Origin: CAYXDR01 sp046498185
GTDB taxonomy: Bacteria > Desulfobacterota > DSM-4660 > Desulfatiglandales > Desulfatiglandaceae
Length of the DNA stretch: 14,487 nucleotides
Assembly: GCA_046498185.1 (NCBI GenBank)
Contig: JAWOBE010000046.1
Coordinates: 1 to 14,487 of the forward strand
Reading direction: 5' to 3'
In this document: piece after piece, positions 4,176 to 10,953 of the stretch
Layout: every line of letters begins with the position of its first letter
How positions within the stretch are numbered: position 1 is the first letter of the stretch
Translations under genes and position numbers: made by a program
The notes under the pieces: model-generated
What the model was told of the DNA's origin: nothing
The model's database searches: none
Seen by the model: only the letters and a program-made list of their open reading frames with translations

Positions 4176-5276
4176 TTGCCCGGCTGACAGGTGGATTGTC
4201 TGTGTCGGAAACGCGAAGACGATCTCTTCTTCCTTGAATTTCTTGAATATTTTAAGGTTTATCTCCTGTTGGACATTGGCATAGATATTATAATCCGGAG
4301 AAAGAATATAATAAACAGTTTCGATTTTGAGTGAAAAGTCACCATAACTGATAAAATGACAACGGTCAAAACGGGTCAGCTCGACAGATGAAATTATATC
4401 TTTGATCATTTCGGGGATAAGCTTCAATTTTTCGTATTCCGTATTATATTCCACACCTATAGTAAAAGCTATGCGGCGCTCAAGCATCCGTTTATAGTTC
4501 CGGATTCGGCTGGAGAGCAAATCAGTGTTTGAGAAAACGAGCTGCTCCCCGCCCAGGCTCCGGAGCCTGGTTGTCTTCAGCCCGATGTGTTCTACAGATC
4601 CGAGAAATTCCCCGACGATAATAAAATCACCCACCTTGAAAGGCTTATCCAGGAGAATCGAAAGCGAGGCGAACAGATCAGCCAGGATGTTTTGGGAAGC
4701 CATCGCGATCGCAATGCCTCCCACACCCAGACCAGCAACAAGGGTCGTGATGTTGAATCCCAGGTTATCAAGAACAAGCAGAACAATGAACGCCCAGACG
4801 ATAACCCGCGCAAGTAAAGTGGCCACCGCTATTCCGGATGGAATTTCCTCTTGATCTGTTTTGCTGATCACATATCCGGACACGAATTTTGTGATTAAAA
4901 AAGCGGCCCAAATGCCGATTTGTATCCCTCCGGCTATCACGGCGAGATAACTCAGAAACGTTTCCAGCGAAGCCGGGAGGGCAAGAATTTTGCTGCCGGC
5001 GTATATTGAAATGATGAAAAGAACGAATCTTTTGGTTCGGTGGAACATCTCGGCGAGAACCAGGCCGATATCACCAGTAAATTTTCCCTGCAGCGAGGTG
5101 AAAGTGCGGCCGAGAAACTTTGCGATGATGCTTAAAACAACTGTTCCTAAGATAATAATGAACAGCGCAATGAACCATTTGTCGACGGTATTTCCCAGTA
5201 TGCTTTGCCCAAGCAGGTTCATCGACTCCTCCATTAAAGTGCGGGAACCGCTGAAATGCAGCGAGTACATTTCCAT
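4167..5276 (-). CDS. MscS-family mechanosensitive ion channel
   Basis: This is an inner-membrane small-conductance mechanosensitive channel, expected to release solutes on hypo-osmotic shock. From the ATG at 5276 it has 369 residues: membrane helices at about 33-53, 84-101, 110-135 and 152-175, then the pore-lining helix with the glycine/alanine pattern VAGLGVGGIAIAMASQNILA (180-199), then the MscS beta domain LDKPFKVGDFIIVGEFLGSV (209-228) and an alpha/beta cytoplasmic domain ending FAFPTQTIHL. E. coli MscS has 286 residues; the extra N-terminal helices put this among the larger YnaI-like members. The ATG at 5222 (MNLLGQ...), with GGAGGA just before it, has a better ribosome site and sits right before the first helix. 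It may be the real start, giving 351 residues. The C-terminal SAGQAG is read from a repeat hairpin. Confidence 0.93.
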   Translation of the reverse strand: MEMYSLHFSGSRTLMEESMNLLGQSILGNTVDKWFIALFIIILGTVVLSIIAKFLGRTFTSLQGKFTGDIGLVLAEMFHRTKRFVLFIISIYAGSKILALPASLETFLSYLAVIAGGIQIGIWAAFLITKFVSGYVISKTDQEEIPSGIAVATLLARVIVWAFIVLLVLDNLGFNITTLVAGLGVGGIAIAMASQNILADLFASLSILLDKPFKVGDFIIVGEFLGSVEHIGLKTTRLRSLGGEQLVFSNTDLLSSRIRNYKRMLERRIAFTIGVEYNTEYEKLKLIPEMIKDIISSVELTRFDRCHFISYGDFSLKIETVYYILSPDYNIYANVQQEINLKIFKKFKEEEIVFAFPTQTIHLSAGQAG

Positions 5277-5339
5277 CGGTTCTTTCCTGGTATATTTGTC
5301 CGTGAAAGTCTAAAAATAAAAAATATCTTGTCCCGTCGA

Positions 5340-5368
5340 TTGCATCAATACATAATGTCATGTATTTT
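5340..5368 (+). promoter_or_regulatory. Possible promoter of the sulfite reductase gene
   Basis: TTGCAT (5340-5345), a 17-base spacer and TATTTT (5363-5368) give a weak sigma70-like match about 35 bases before the ATG at 5403. The spacer and the start of the -10 box hold the inverted pair TACAT/ATGTA around AATGTC (5349-5364), a possible small operator. The region between 5277 and 5402 must drive this gene and probably also the divergent MscS-family gene. Confidence 0.3.
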
Positions 5369-5402
5369 ACCGCCCATCAAACGTTTTGAAAGGAGTCTAC
5401 TT

Positions 5403-6065
5403 ATGGCTGAAAAAGCTGAGCATCTCGACGGCGCGATTCTCCAGAGAGACAAGGAAACCTATGCCATTGTTCCGAGGACGCCGCTGGGAATCGTGACCCC
5501 GGAAATCCTCGAGACCATTTCAGGCGTAATAAAAAAGTACAACATCCCGGTCGTGAAGATCACTTCCGGGCAGCGCATGGCCCTGGTAGGCCTCAAGGAA
5601 GACGATGTGGCGCCGGCGTGGAAAGACCTGGGCATGGATGTGGGAAGGGCTTCTGAGTTGTGTGTACATTACGCACAGGCATGCCCTGGAACCGCAGTGT
5701 GCCGTTTCGGGGTCCAGGATTCCCTGGGAATGGGTGCTGAACTGGAGAAGCTTTTCATTGGAATGGAGCTTCCTGCAAAGGTCAAGTTCGGAGTCTCCGG
5801 CTGTCCAATGTGCTGCGGGGAAAGCTATGTGCGTGATGTGGGTGTCCTGGGTAAAAAGAACGGATGGACGCTTATTTTCGGAGGCAACAGCGGAGGCCGG
5901 CCCCGCATCGGCGATGTCATCGCCGAGGATCTTGACAAGGAAGAGGCCATATCTCTCACCAGGAAATGTCTTGAATATTATGCGGCGAACGGTAAAAAGA
6001 AGGAACGAACAGCACGCTTTATCGAACGTACGGGGATCGATGCACTTAAAAAAGCGGTCCTTTGA
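5403..6065 (+). CDS. Small assimilatory-type siroheme sulfite reductase (single-subunit)
   Basis: This 220-residue protein contains the ferredoxin-like half-domain of nitrite/sulfite reductases followed by the siroheme-[4Fe-4S] domain. The cluster ligands are C94 and C100 in ACPGTAVC (C-X5-C) and C134 and C138 in GCPMCCGES (C-X3-C). The RDVG and GGNSGGRPRIG segments are also typical. It is about the size of the low-molecular-weight sulfite reductase of Desulfovibrio vulgaris (~27 kDa), which reduces sulfite to sulfide in the cytoplasm with six electrons. An additional cysteine, C137, replaces the usual small residue in the second motif. The ATG at 5403 has AAAGGAGT about seven bases upstream. 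asnA follows after 10 bases, so the two are probably cotranscribed. Anaerobic sulfite/nitrite reductase-like proteins with other substrates cannot be excluded from sequence alone. Confidence 0.85.
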   Translation: MAEKAEHLDGAILQRDKETYAIVPRTPLGIVTPEILETISGVIKKYNIPVVKITSGQRMALVGLKEDDVAPAWKDLGMDVGRASELCVHYAQACPGTAVCRFGVQDSLGMGAELEKLFIGMELPAKVKFGVSGCPMCCGESYVRDVGVLGKKNGWTLIFGGNSGGRPRIGDVIAEDLDKEEAISLTRKCLEYYAANGKKKERTARFIERTGIDALKKAVL

Positions 6066-6075
6066 TGTGGGGGGT

Positions 6076-7209
6076 ATGATGACGGATAAGAAAGCAGATC
6101 TGGCAGGTCCGGGTATCAGCACTTATGAAGAGGTTGATAAGATTCTTCCCAGGAATTATCAGGACCTACTGGGTCCCAAGGACCGGATGAAGGCACTGTT
6201 TAAGATAAAAAATTTTATCGAGCAGAACCTGTGCAAGGAACTCAACCTTTTCATGGTGCCGGTTCCTCTGATCGTATCCAGGGACAGCGGGGTCAATGAT
6301 TACCTGGACCGGGATGGTTCGCGGACTCCCATTGAATTTTCCTGTGGTTTGGGACTGGAAAAGGGGATCGAAGCTCAGGTGGTTCAGGCCGCCACTAAAT
6401 GGAAACGGATGGCGCTGAAACAGTTCGGCTGTGAGGTGGAAGAAGGGATCTGCACGGATATGAGAGCAGTCAGGAAGGACTACTTCCTGGATCACGATCA
6501 TAGCGCCTATGTCGATCAATGGGATTGGGAACTTGTGATAAATAAAGGCATGCGCAACCTGGATTTCCTGCGCGACATAGTCGAGAAAATCTGGTCGGTT
6601 ATTTATGAGGCCGATCAGATGATCAAAAAAGATTTCCCGGCTCTTAATACCGGCAAGTATCCGGATATACCAAAAAAGATCGAATTTTTCCACGCCGAAG
6701 AGATCCTGGAGCGCTATCCGGATCTCACCCGCAAACAGCGGGAAACGGCGATGGTCCGGGATGTGCACTCTGCGATTTTCATCGTCGGCATCGGTTCAGT
6801 CCTGGAGGACGGATATCCGCATGAAATGAGAGCGGCGGATTATGACGACTGGATCACGCCCACGATCAAAAAAAACGGAAAACAGTTCCACGGCCTCAAC
6901 GGCGATATCCTTGTGTGGAATCCGGTGACGAAGCGCCGACATGAACTGACATCCATGGGTATTCGTGTGACGAAAAAGACAATGGCCCAGCAACTCAAGG
7001 AGGCGGGGCAGGAGCATTTTCTTGAGCTGCCTTATCATCAAGCGGTTCTCAACGATGAAATCCCGTTGAGCATCGGAGGGGGCATCGGTCAGTCCCGCAC
7101 CTTCATGTACTTGCTGAGAACCGCTCATATCGGGGAAGTCAGTGTCACGGTCTGGCCGGAGGTCCTTAAATCGATTTGTAAAAAGAAGAATATTCATATT
7201 CTGGAATAA
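6076..7209 (+). CDS. asnA: Aspartate--ammonia ligase (asparagine synthetase A)
   Basis: AsnA makes asparagine from aspartate, ammonia and ATP (to AMP and PPi) in the cytosol; the fold is that of class II aminoacyl-tRNA synthetases. The whole length matches: VPVPLIVSRDSGVNDYL, AATKWKRMAL, the SAYVDQWDWE motif, a DYDDW motif, HGLNGDILVWNPV, ELTSMGIRV and the C-terminal class II motif LSIGGGIGQSR. From the ATG at 6076 it is 377 residues, longer than the 330 of E. coli owing to an N-terminal extension and a short insertion. A second ATG follows directly and GGGGGG lies just upstream, so either is possible. The gene begins 10 bases after the sulfite reductase stop. Use of free ammonia fits an ammonia-rich anaerobic habitat. 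Confidence 0.95.
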   Translation: MMTDKKADLAGPGISTYEEVDKILPRNYQDLLGPKDRMKALFKIKNFIEQNLCKELNLFMVPVPLIVSRDSGVNDYLDRDGSRTPIEFSCGLGLEKGIEAQVVQAATKWKRMALKQFGCEVEEGICTDMRAVRKDYFLDHDHSAYVDQWDWELVINKGMRNLDFLRDIVEKIWSVIYEADQMIKKDFPALNTGKYPDIPKKIEFFHAEEILERYPDLTRKQRETAMVRDVHSAIFIVGIGSVLEDGYPHEMRAADYDDWITPTIKKNGKQFHGLNGDILVWNPVTKRRHELTSMGIRVTKKTMAQQLKEAGQEHFLELPYHQAVLNDEIPLSIGGGIGQSRTFMYLLRTAHIGEVSVTVWPEVLKSICKKKNIHILE

Positions 7210-7248
7210 AATTTTGGCGGCATCGAAAAACGTCCCATCCCGGCCTTA

Positions 7249-7316
7249 TCGGCGTCGGGGTCGGGATCGGTATCGGGGTCGAAAAGATCGCCGGTCAATT
7301 TCCGACACCGACCCGG
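7249..7316. repeat. TCGGNN hexamer tract with complementary CCGACN arm
   Basis: Five tandem hexamers, TCGGCG, TCGGGG, TCGGGA, TCGGTA and TCGGGG (7249-7278), are followed at 7302-7316 by CCGACACCGACCCGG, the inverse pattern. The second arm can pair with 7264-7276 with two mismatches. It lies 40 bases after the asnA stop and could end or stabilise that transcript, but there is no T-run. Such TCGGNN arrays are familiar between genes in some Desulfobacterota. Confidence 0.6.
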
Positions 7317-7375
7317 AGGGACATGGTTGTTTTGACGTTTTGCGGTTTCATCCATTTTGATCCATAGGAGCTGAA

Positions 7376-8395
7376 ATGCCCTGCGGTTTCGACGATGCCA
7401 TGAAGAGGTTCGATTTTCGCGGCATTCATCCGCTGATATTCATGGGCACGGCAAGCGACCGCTACGCGGGATGGCTCGGCCAGGTCTACAGGGCCGAGCG
7501 TTACCACGGGCGCATCACCTCGCGCACTCACAGCGTCGGGGGGAAATCATTCACCGAAAGGGTGGTTCCGGTCGAAAGCGTTGTTGAATATTTCCGGCAC
7601 TTTCGGGTTCTGGAGCTTGATTTCACGTTTTACGATACCCTTCTGGATGCCCGAGGCAATCCTACCCGGACCCATCAAGCCTTGAGCGCGTATGCGCGCC
7701 ATTTACCCGGGGACGGGGCTTTATTCCTGAAAGTGCCCCAAATAATTTTTGCCCAAAAGATTCGTCGTAAAAACGGGTACATCGCTAATGAAAATTACCT
7801 CGATCCCGCGGTTTTCATGAAACGCTTCTACGAACCGGCTATTGGGCTCCTGTCGCACAGGCTTTCCGGTTTGATCTTTGAACAGGAATACCAACGTTCG
7901 GCCGACCGGGTCTCTCCCGACGCGTTCGCCAAGGGCCTGGATCAATTTTTTTCGTCGGTTCCCCGCGACGGTCGATACCATGTGGAGATCCGGACAAGTG
8001 GGTTGTTGACCGACCCGGTATTTGAAGTAATGAAACATTACGGGGTCGGCCAGGTTCTCAGCCACTGGACATGGCTTCCCCGGCTTTCCGAACAGTTTCG
8101 GAAGGGTGGACGGAGGTTTTTGAACGAAAGAAACGACTGCGTGATCCGGCTGATGACTCCCAGGGGAATGCGTTATGAGCAGGCGTACGCAAAAGCCCAT
8201 CCTTTCGATTCCCTGGTTCCCGGCATGATGGATCCGGGGATGGTCGCGGATACCGCCCGCATCATGAGAGAATGTGTGAACGAGAAAGCCCGGGTGGCTG
8301 TTATTGTCAACAACCGCTCGGGCGGAAACGCCCCCCTGATCGCCCGGCAGATTGCCTTCAGTTATCTGGAGGGCTCAGAAAAGAAAGAAAATTGA
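7376..8395 (+). CDS. Divergent DUF72 (YecE-like) family protein
   Basis: This 339-residue protein has the outline of the DUF72 family, a TIM-barrel fold of unknown biochemical role. It has the N-terminal GTASDRYAGWLGQVY (24-38, canonical GTSGW.Y..W.G.FYP), VLELDFTFYD (family: tVEin.tFY), a LFLKVPQIIFAQ strand (family: f.vKap..iTH), and a C-terminal VAVIVNNRSGGNAPLIARQI (family: yFNN...G.A..nA). The GTSGW tryptophan and the FYP proline are replaced, so it belongs to a divergent branch. The ATG at 7376 has AGGAG at ideal spacing. A J-domain gene starts two bases after its stop, so the two are translated together. There is no signal peptide or membrane segment, so a cytosolic protein is expected. 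The family call is fairly sure; the function is unknown. Confidence 0.78.
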   Translation: MPCGFDDAMKRFDFRGIHPLIFMGTASDRYAGWLGQVYRAERYHGRITSRTHSVGGKSFTERVVPVESVVEYFRHFRVLELDFTFYDTLLDARGNPTRTHQALSAYARHLPGDGALFLKVPQIIFAQKIRRKNGYIANENYLDPAVFMKRFYEPAIGLLSHRLSGLIFEQEYQRSADRVSPDAFAKGLDQFFSSVPRDGRYHVEIRTSGLLTDPVFEVMKHYGVGQVLSHWTWLPRLSEQFRKGGRRFLNERNDCVIRLMTPRGMRYEQAYAKAHPFDSLVPGMMDPGMVADTARIMRECVNEKARVAVIVNNRSGGNAPLIARQIAFSYLEGSEKKEN

Positions 8396-8397
8396 AA

Positions 8398-8724
8398 ATG
8401 GTGAAGATGAATAAATATCAAAAAATTTACGAGGCGAGAGTGACCCTTGATCTTTCGGAAACGGCGACCATGGCGTCGATCAAATCGAACTACAGGAGAC
8501 TGCTGGAAAGGTGGCATCCGGATAAATGCGGTGGGAACAAGGAGGAGTGCACCCGTATGACCCGTAAAATCATTTCAGCATACGACACGATCATGGATTA
8601 CTGTGCAAACTATCAGTATTCCTTCGGTGAAGAGGCGATAAAAAGGCAGCTGTCTCCCGAAGAATGGTGGTTTGAGCGTTTCGGAAATGACCCTTTATGG
8701 GGCAACACTACAAAGCAGAAATGA
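8398..8724 (+). CDS. Short J-domain (DnaJ-like) protein
   Basis: This 108-residue protein is little more than a J-domain: helix I YQKIYEARVTLDL, helix II TMASIKSNYRRLLERW ending in the catalytic HPD triad (H40-P41-D42) followed by KCGG, and helix III ECTRMTRKIISAYDTIMDY, then an aromatic tail EEWWFERFGNDPLW. J-domains stimulate Hsp70 (DnaK) ATPase activity. There is no G/F region, zinc finger or C-terminal substrate-binding domain, so it would be a specialised co-chaperone delivering a specific client. The ATG at 8398 lies two bases after the DUF72 stop; a second ATG at 8407 is possible, and neither has a strong ribosome site, which suggests coupling to the upstream gene. The HPD triad is intact, so it should be active. 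The DUF72 product is the obvious candidate client. Confidence 0.82.
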   Translation: MVKMNKYQKIYEARVTLDLSETATMASIKSNYRRLLERWHPDKCGGNKEECTRMTRKIISAYDTIMDYCANYQYSFGEEAIKRQLSPEEWWFERFGNDPLWGNTTKQK

Positions 8725-8826
8725 ACGGTTCCACCCTTTACCCTATATAACGACACCCACCCCTGTAGTCATCCTCATCCAAATTTTCTCTCTTTTTTCG
8801 ATCGTATCATCGAAATCTAATGACCC

Positions 8827-8870
8827 CTTAACAAAGGCTTAACACTGGGGTTTTAAATTCATAACACATG
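8827..8870 (+). promoter_or_regulatory. Distal Pho-box array (four 11-bp units)
   Basis: Units CTTAACAAAGG, CTTAACACTGG, GGTTTTAAATT and CATAACACATG repeat with an 11-base period. Two have a perfect TTAACA core, one ATAACA, one degenerate. Tandem 11-bp direct repeats are the binding pattern of PhoB/PhoP response regulators. The position is about 155 bases before pstS. Confidence 0.6.
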
Positions 8871-8946
8871 AGGGTCGCGGACGCTGTGCAAGTGCTGAAA
8901 TGACAGCTGGCGGACAGGGTTCGTTCCGTCGCAGCGGGGTCCAGGC

Positions 8947-8990
8947 TGTAACGGATTTGTAATCAAATGCTAACAAAATCTTAACAATGG
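8947..8990 (+). promoter_or_regulatory. Proximal Pho-box array (four 11-bp units)
   Basis: Units TGTAACGGATT, TGTAATCAAAT, GCTAACAAAAT and CTTAACAATGG repeat at exactly 11 bases, with the TAAC core at the same place in three and TAAT in the other. The array ends 34 bases before the pstS ATG, where PhoB-type activators replace the -35 element. It is expected to switch on the operon under phosphate limitation. Confidence 0.68.
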
Positions 8991-9024
8991 TATTGAAAAA
9001 TCAAAACCAGAAAAGGAGAGAACT

Positions 9025-9843
9025 ATGAGACTGAAAGGTATGTTTGTAATTGGAGCTGTTGCAGGATTGATGGTTGGAGCCCCGTCTGTGTGGGCGGGAA
9101 ACCTGGTAATCAAAGGGTCCACCACCGTGCTCCCCATCGCACAGAAAGTGGCCGAAGCGTACATGAAAGAAAAACCCGACGTGCGCATATCCATTTCGGG
9201 GGGAGGCTCCGGAAATGGCGTCAAGGCGGTGATCGACGGCACCACCGATATAGGTAACGCCTCCCGTTTCATCAAGGATAAGGAAGTGAAACTGGCTGTT
9301 GAAAAGGGCGCATACCCGGTACCGTTTTCCGTGGCCTACGACTGCATCATCCCGGTGGTTCACCCTTCGAACGGCATTTCGGATGTCACTCTCGAACAAC
9401 TCAAAGCCATATATGAAGGCAAGGTGACAAACTGGAAGGAACTTGGCGGTGCGGACAAGGAAATCGCTGTTTTTTCTCGGGACACCTCTTCCGGAACCTA
9501 CGAGGTCTGGGGTGAAAAGGTATTGCTCGGAGCCCGCGTTTCTCCCAAGGCCCTGCTCCAGGCTTCCAACGGAGCGGTGGTTCAGGCTGTTTCCAAGAAT
9601 CCTAATGCGATAGGATATATCGGACTTGGTTATCTGGACGACTCCACAAAGATGCTGAGCGTTGGCGGCGTCAAGGGATCCGCGGAAACGACGCTGAACG
9701 GCACCTTCCCGATCAGCAGGCCCCTTTTCATGTTTACAAGAGGATGGCCGCAGGGTGATACCGCGGACTTCATCAACTACGTGCTGCACCCGGAAAAGGG
9801 ACAGAAGCTGGTTGGAAACGCCGGTTACGTTCCTTTGTATTAA
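9025..9843 (+). CDS. pstS: Phosphate ABC transporter substrate-binding protein PstS
   Basis: This is a periplasmic high-affinity phosphate-binding protein of 272 residues. The N-terminus is a signal peptide with MRLKG, a hydrophobic core and a likely cleavage after SVWA (residue 24). Phosphate-contacting loops are visible: GSTTVLPI (31-38), SGGGSGNG (58-65), TDIGNASR (74-81) and SRDTSSGT (151-158). There is no lipobox cysteine, so it is soluble. The shorter length (E. coli 346) is typical of the PstS class common outside enterobacteria. The ATG at 9025 has GGAGAG at good spacing. It heads the pst operon behind two Pho-box arrays, and a hairpin after its stop may give it more message than the permease genes. 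Every diagnostic motif is present. Confidence 0.96.
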   Translation: MRLKGMFVIGAVAGLMVGAPSVWAGNLVIKGSTTVLPIAQKVAEAYMKEKPDVRISISGGGSGNGVKAVIDGTTDIGNASRFIKDKEVKLAVEKGAYPVPFSVAYDCIIPVVHPSNGISDVTLEQLKAIYEGKVTNWKELGGADKEIAVFSRDTSSGTYEVWGEKVLLGARVSPKALLQASNGAVVQAVSKNPNAIGYIGLGYLDDSTKMLSVGGVKGSAETTLNGTFPISRPLFMFTRGWPQGDTADFINYVLHPEKGQKLVGNAGYVPLY

Positions 9844-9867
9844 GAAGAATCCTATCATCATCCCGGG

Positions 9868-9916
9868 CCGGATGACGGGGGCGGTTTCCGTCTCCTTCCG
9901 GTCCGGAGCTGTTTTT
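9868..9916 (+). terminator. Possible attenuating hairpin between pstS and pstC
   Basis: Arms CCGGA-T-GACGG (9868-9878) and CCGTC-TCCT-TCCGG (9888-9901) can form a 10-bp stem with an internal bulge and a 9-base loop. A run of five T lies at 9912-9916, about ten bases beyond the stem. It may partially terminate or protect the pstS message, favouring the binding protein over the permease. The T-run is further from the stem than in a canonical terminator. Confidence 0.4.
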
Positions 9917-9983
9917 AATAGAAACCATTTAGCCCGTTCCCTGGCCGTGCCTGGAAACGGACTATGCAACCGGAGAACGAACT

Positions 9984-10904
9984 TTGTCCGAATTTGGTGC
10001 AGTTTTGAGGGGTGGGAGAAGCCGCAGGAAGCTGGAAACCGTCATCAAGGCGGCTTTTCTCATTTTCGCATGTGCTTCAATCATTACCTTGGGCCTGATA
10101 GTCGTTTTTTTATTTTGGGAAGGGGTGCCGATTTTCAACAGAGTGTCGATCCGGGATTTTTTGTTCGGGATGTACTGGTATCCCACCGACGACCCTGCGG
10201 ATTTCGGGATTTTCCCCTTAATCGTGGCATCAATAGCCGTGACCGGCCTTTCATCCTTGATTTCAATCCCATTGGGGGTATTTACCGCACTGTATCTGGC
10301 GGAAGAGGCATCCCCCCGGGTGCGTGAAATCGTCAAACCGATGGTGGAGCTGCTGGCGGCCCTTCCGTCGGTGGTTATCGGATTTTTCGGTATGGTTATC
10401 GTAGCTCCGTTTCTCCAGAGTATATTCGATATTTCCACAGGTCTCAATTTGTTCAACGCCTCCTTGATGCTGGCTTTTATGTCGATTCCGACGATTTGCA
10501 GTATATCCGAGGATGCGATTTTCAGCGTACCCAAGGATCTGAAAGAGGCTTCACTGGCATTGGGTGCCACTCACTGGGAAACAATCAGGCGTGTTATCGT
10601 TCCTGCAGCGGTTTCCGGAATATGCACCGCGGTGATTCTGGGGATGTCAAGAGCGATAGGGGAAACCATGGTCGTATTGATGGTCGCCGGGGGTGCCGCA
10701 GCTGTTCCAGGTTCCATCTTTGACCCGGTGCGCCCGATGCCTGCAAGCATCGCAGCCGAGATGGCGGAGGCCCCTTTCAGGGGAGATCATTATTATGCGC
10801 TTTTTGCCACAGGGATCGTCCTGTTTCTGTTTACACTGCTTTTCAATATGGTCGCGGAATATTTGTCGAATAGATATCGACAGGTCGGTGCCGCGACGCT
10901 TTAA
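9984..10904 (+). CDS. pstC: Phosphate ABC transporter permease PstC
   Basis: This 306-residue inner-membrane permease subunit pairs with PstA. There are six predicted membrane segments, starting with VIKAAFLIFACASIITLGLI. The ABC-permease coupling loop EASLALGATHWETIRRVIVP is followed by GMSRAIGETMVVLMVAGG, both diagnostic for PstC. The large loop after the first helix (FLFGMYWYPTDDPADFGIFP) is typical of PstC rather than PstA. The start is TTG at 9984, supported by GGAG seven to eight bases upstream. An ATG at 9964 is in another frame. The 140-base gap to pstS holds a candidate hairpin. The frame is complete. Confidence 0.95.
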   Translation: MSEFGAVLRGGRSRRKLETVIKAAFLIFACASIITLGLIVVFLFWEGVPIFNRVSIRDFLFGMYWYPTDDPADFGIFPLIVASIAVTGLSSLISIPLGVFTALYLAEEASPRVREIVKPMVELLAALPSVVIGFFGMVIVAPFLQSIFDISTGLNLFNASLMLAFMSIPTICSISEDAIFSVPKDLKEASLALGATHWETIRRVIVPAAVSGICTAVILGMSRAIGETMVVLMVAGGAAAVPGSIFDPVRPMPASIAAEMAEAPFRGDHYYALFATGIVLFLFTLLFNMVAEYLSNRYRQVGAATL

Positions 10905-10953
10905 CGGACCCGGAGCAGGGGAATTGTTTTAACGCTAAAAGGAGTGCATAACT

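Larger units (their letters stand above)
8725..9024. other. Upstream region of the pst operon
   Basis: No gene is present. The interval contains two 44-base arrays of 11-bp Pho-box-like units (8827-8870 and 8947-8990) and the pstS ribosome site AAAAGGAGAG (9012-9021). I see no strong terminator for the J-domain gene, and the -10 box of the pst promoter is not obvious (TATTGA at 8991-8996 is a weak match). Confidence 0.6.

Noticed and set aside
5605..6075. 157-codon in-frame extension upstream of asnA
   Set aside because: It overlaps the sulfite reductase gene in another frame, has a shadow-like composition, and AsnA similarity starts only after the ATG at 6076.
5520..6122. 200-codon minus-strand frame over the sulfite reductase gene
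   Set aside because: Antisense shadow; the plus-strand product has conserved cluster cysteines and a good ribosome site.
6166..6768. 200-codon minus-strand frame over asnA
   Set aside because: Antisense shadow of a gene with full-length family similarity.
9001..9969. Long minus-strand open frame (322 codons) opposite pstS
   Set aside because: It lies entirely antisense to pstS, which has a signal peptide and all phosphate-binding motifs. Its translation resembles no family and it has no ribosome site.
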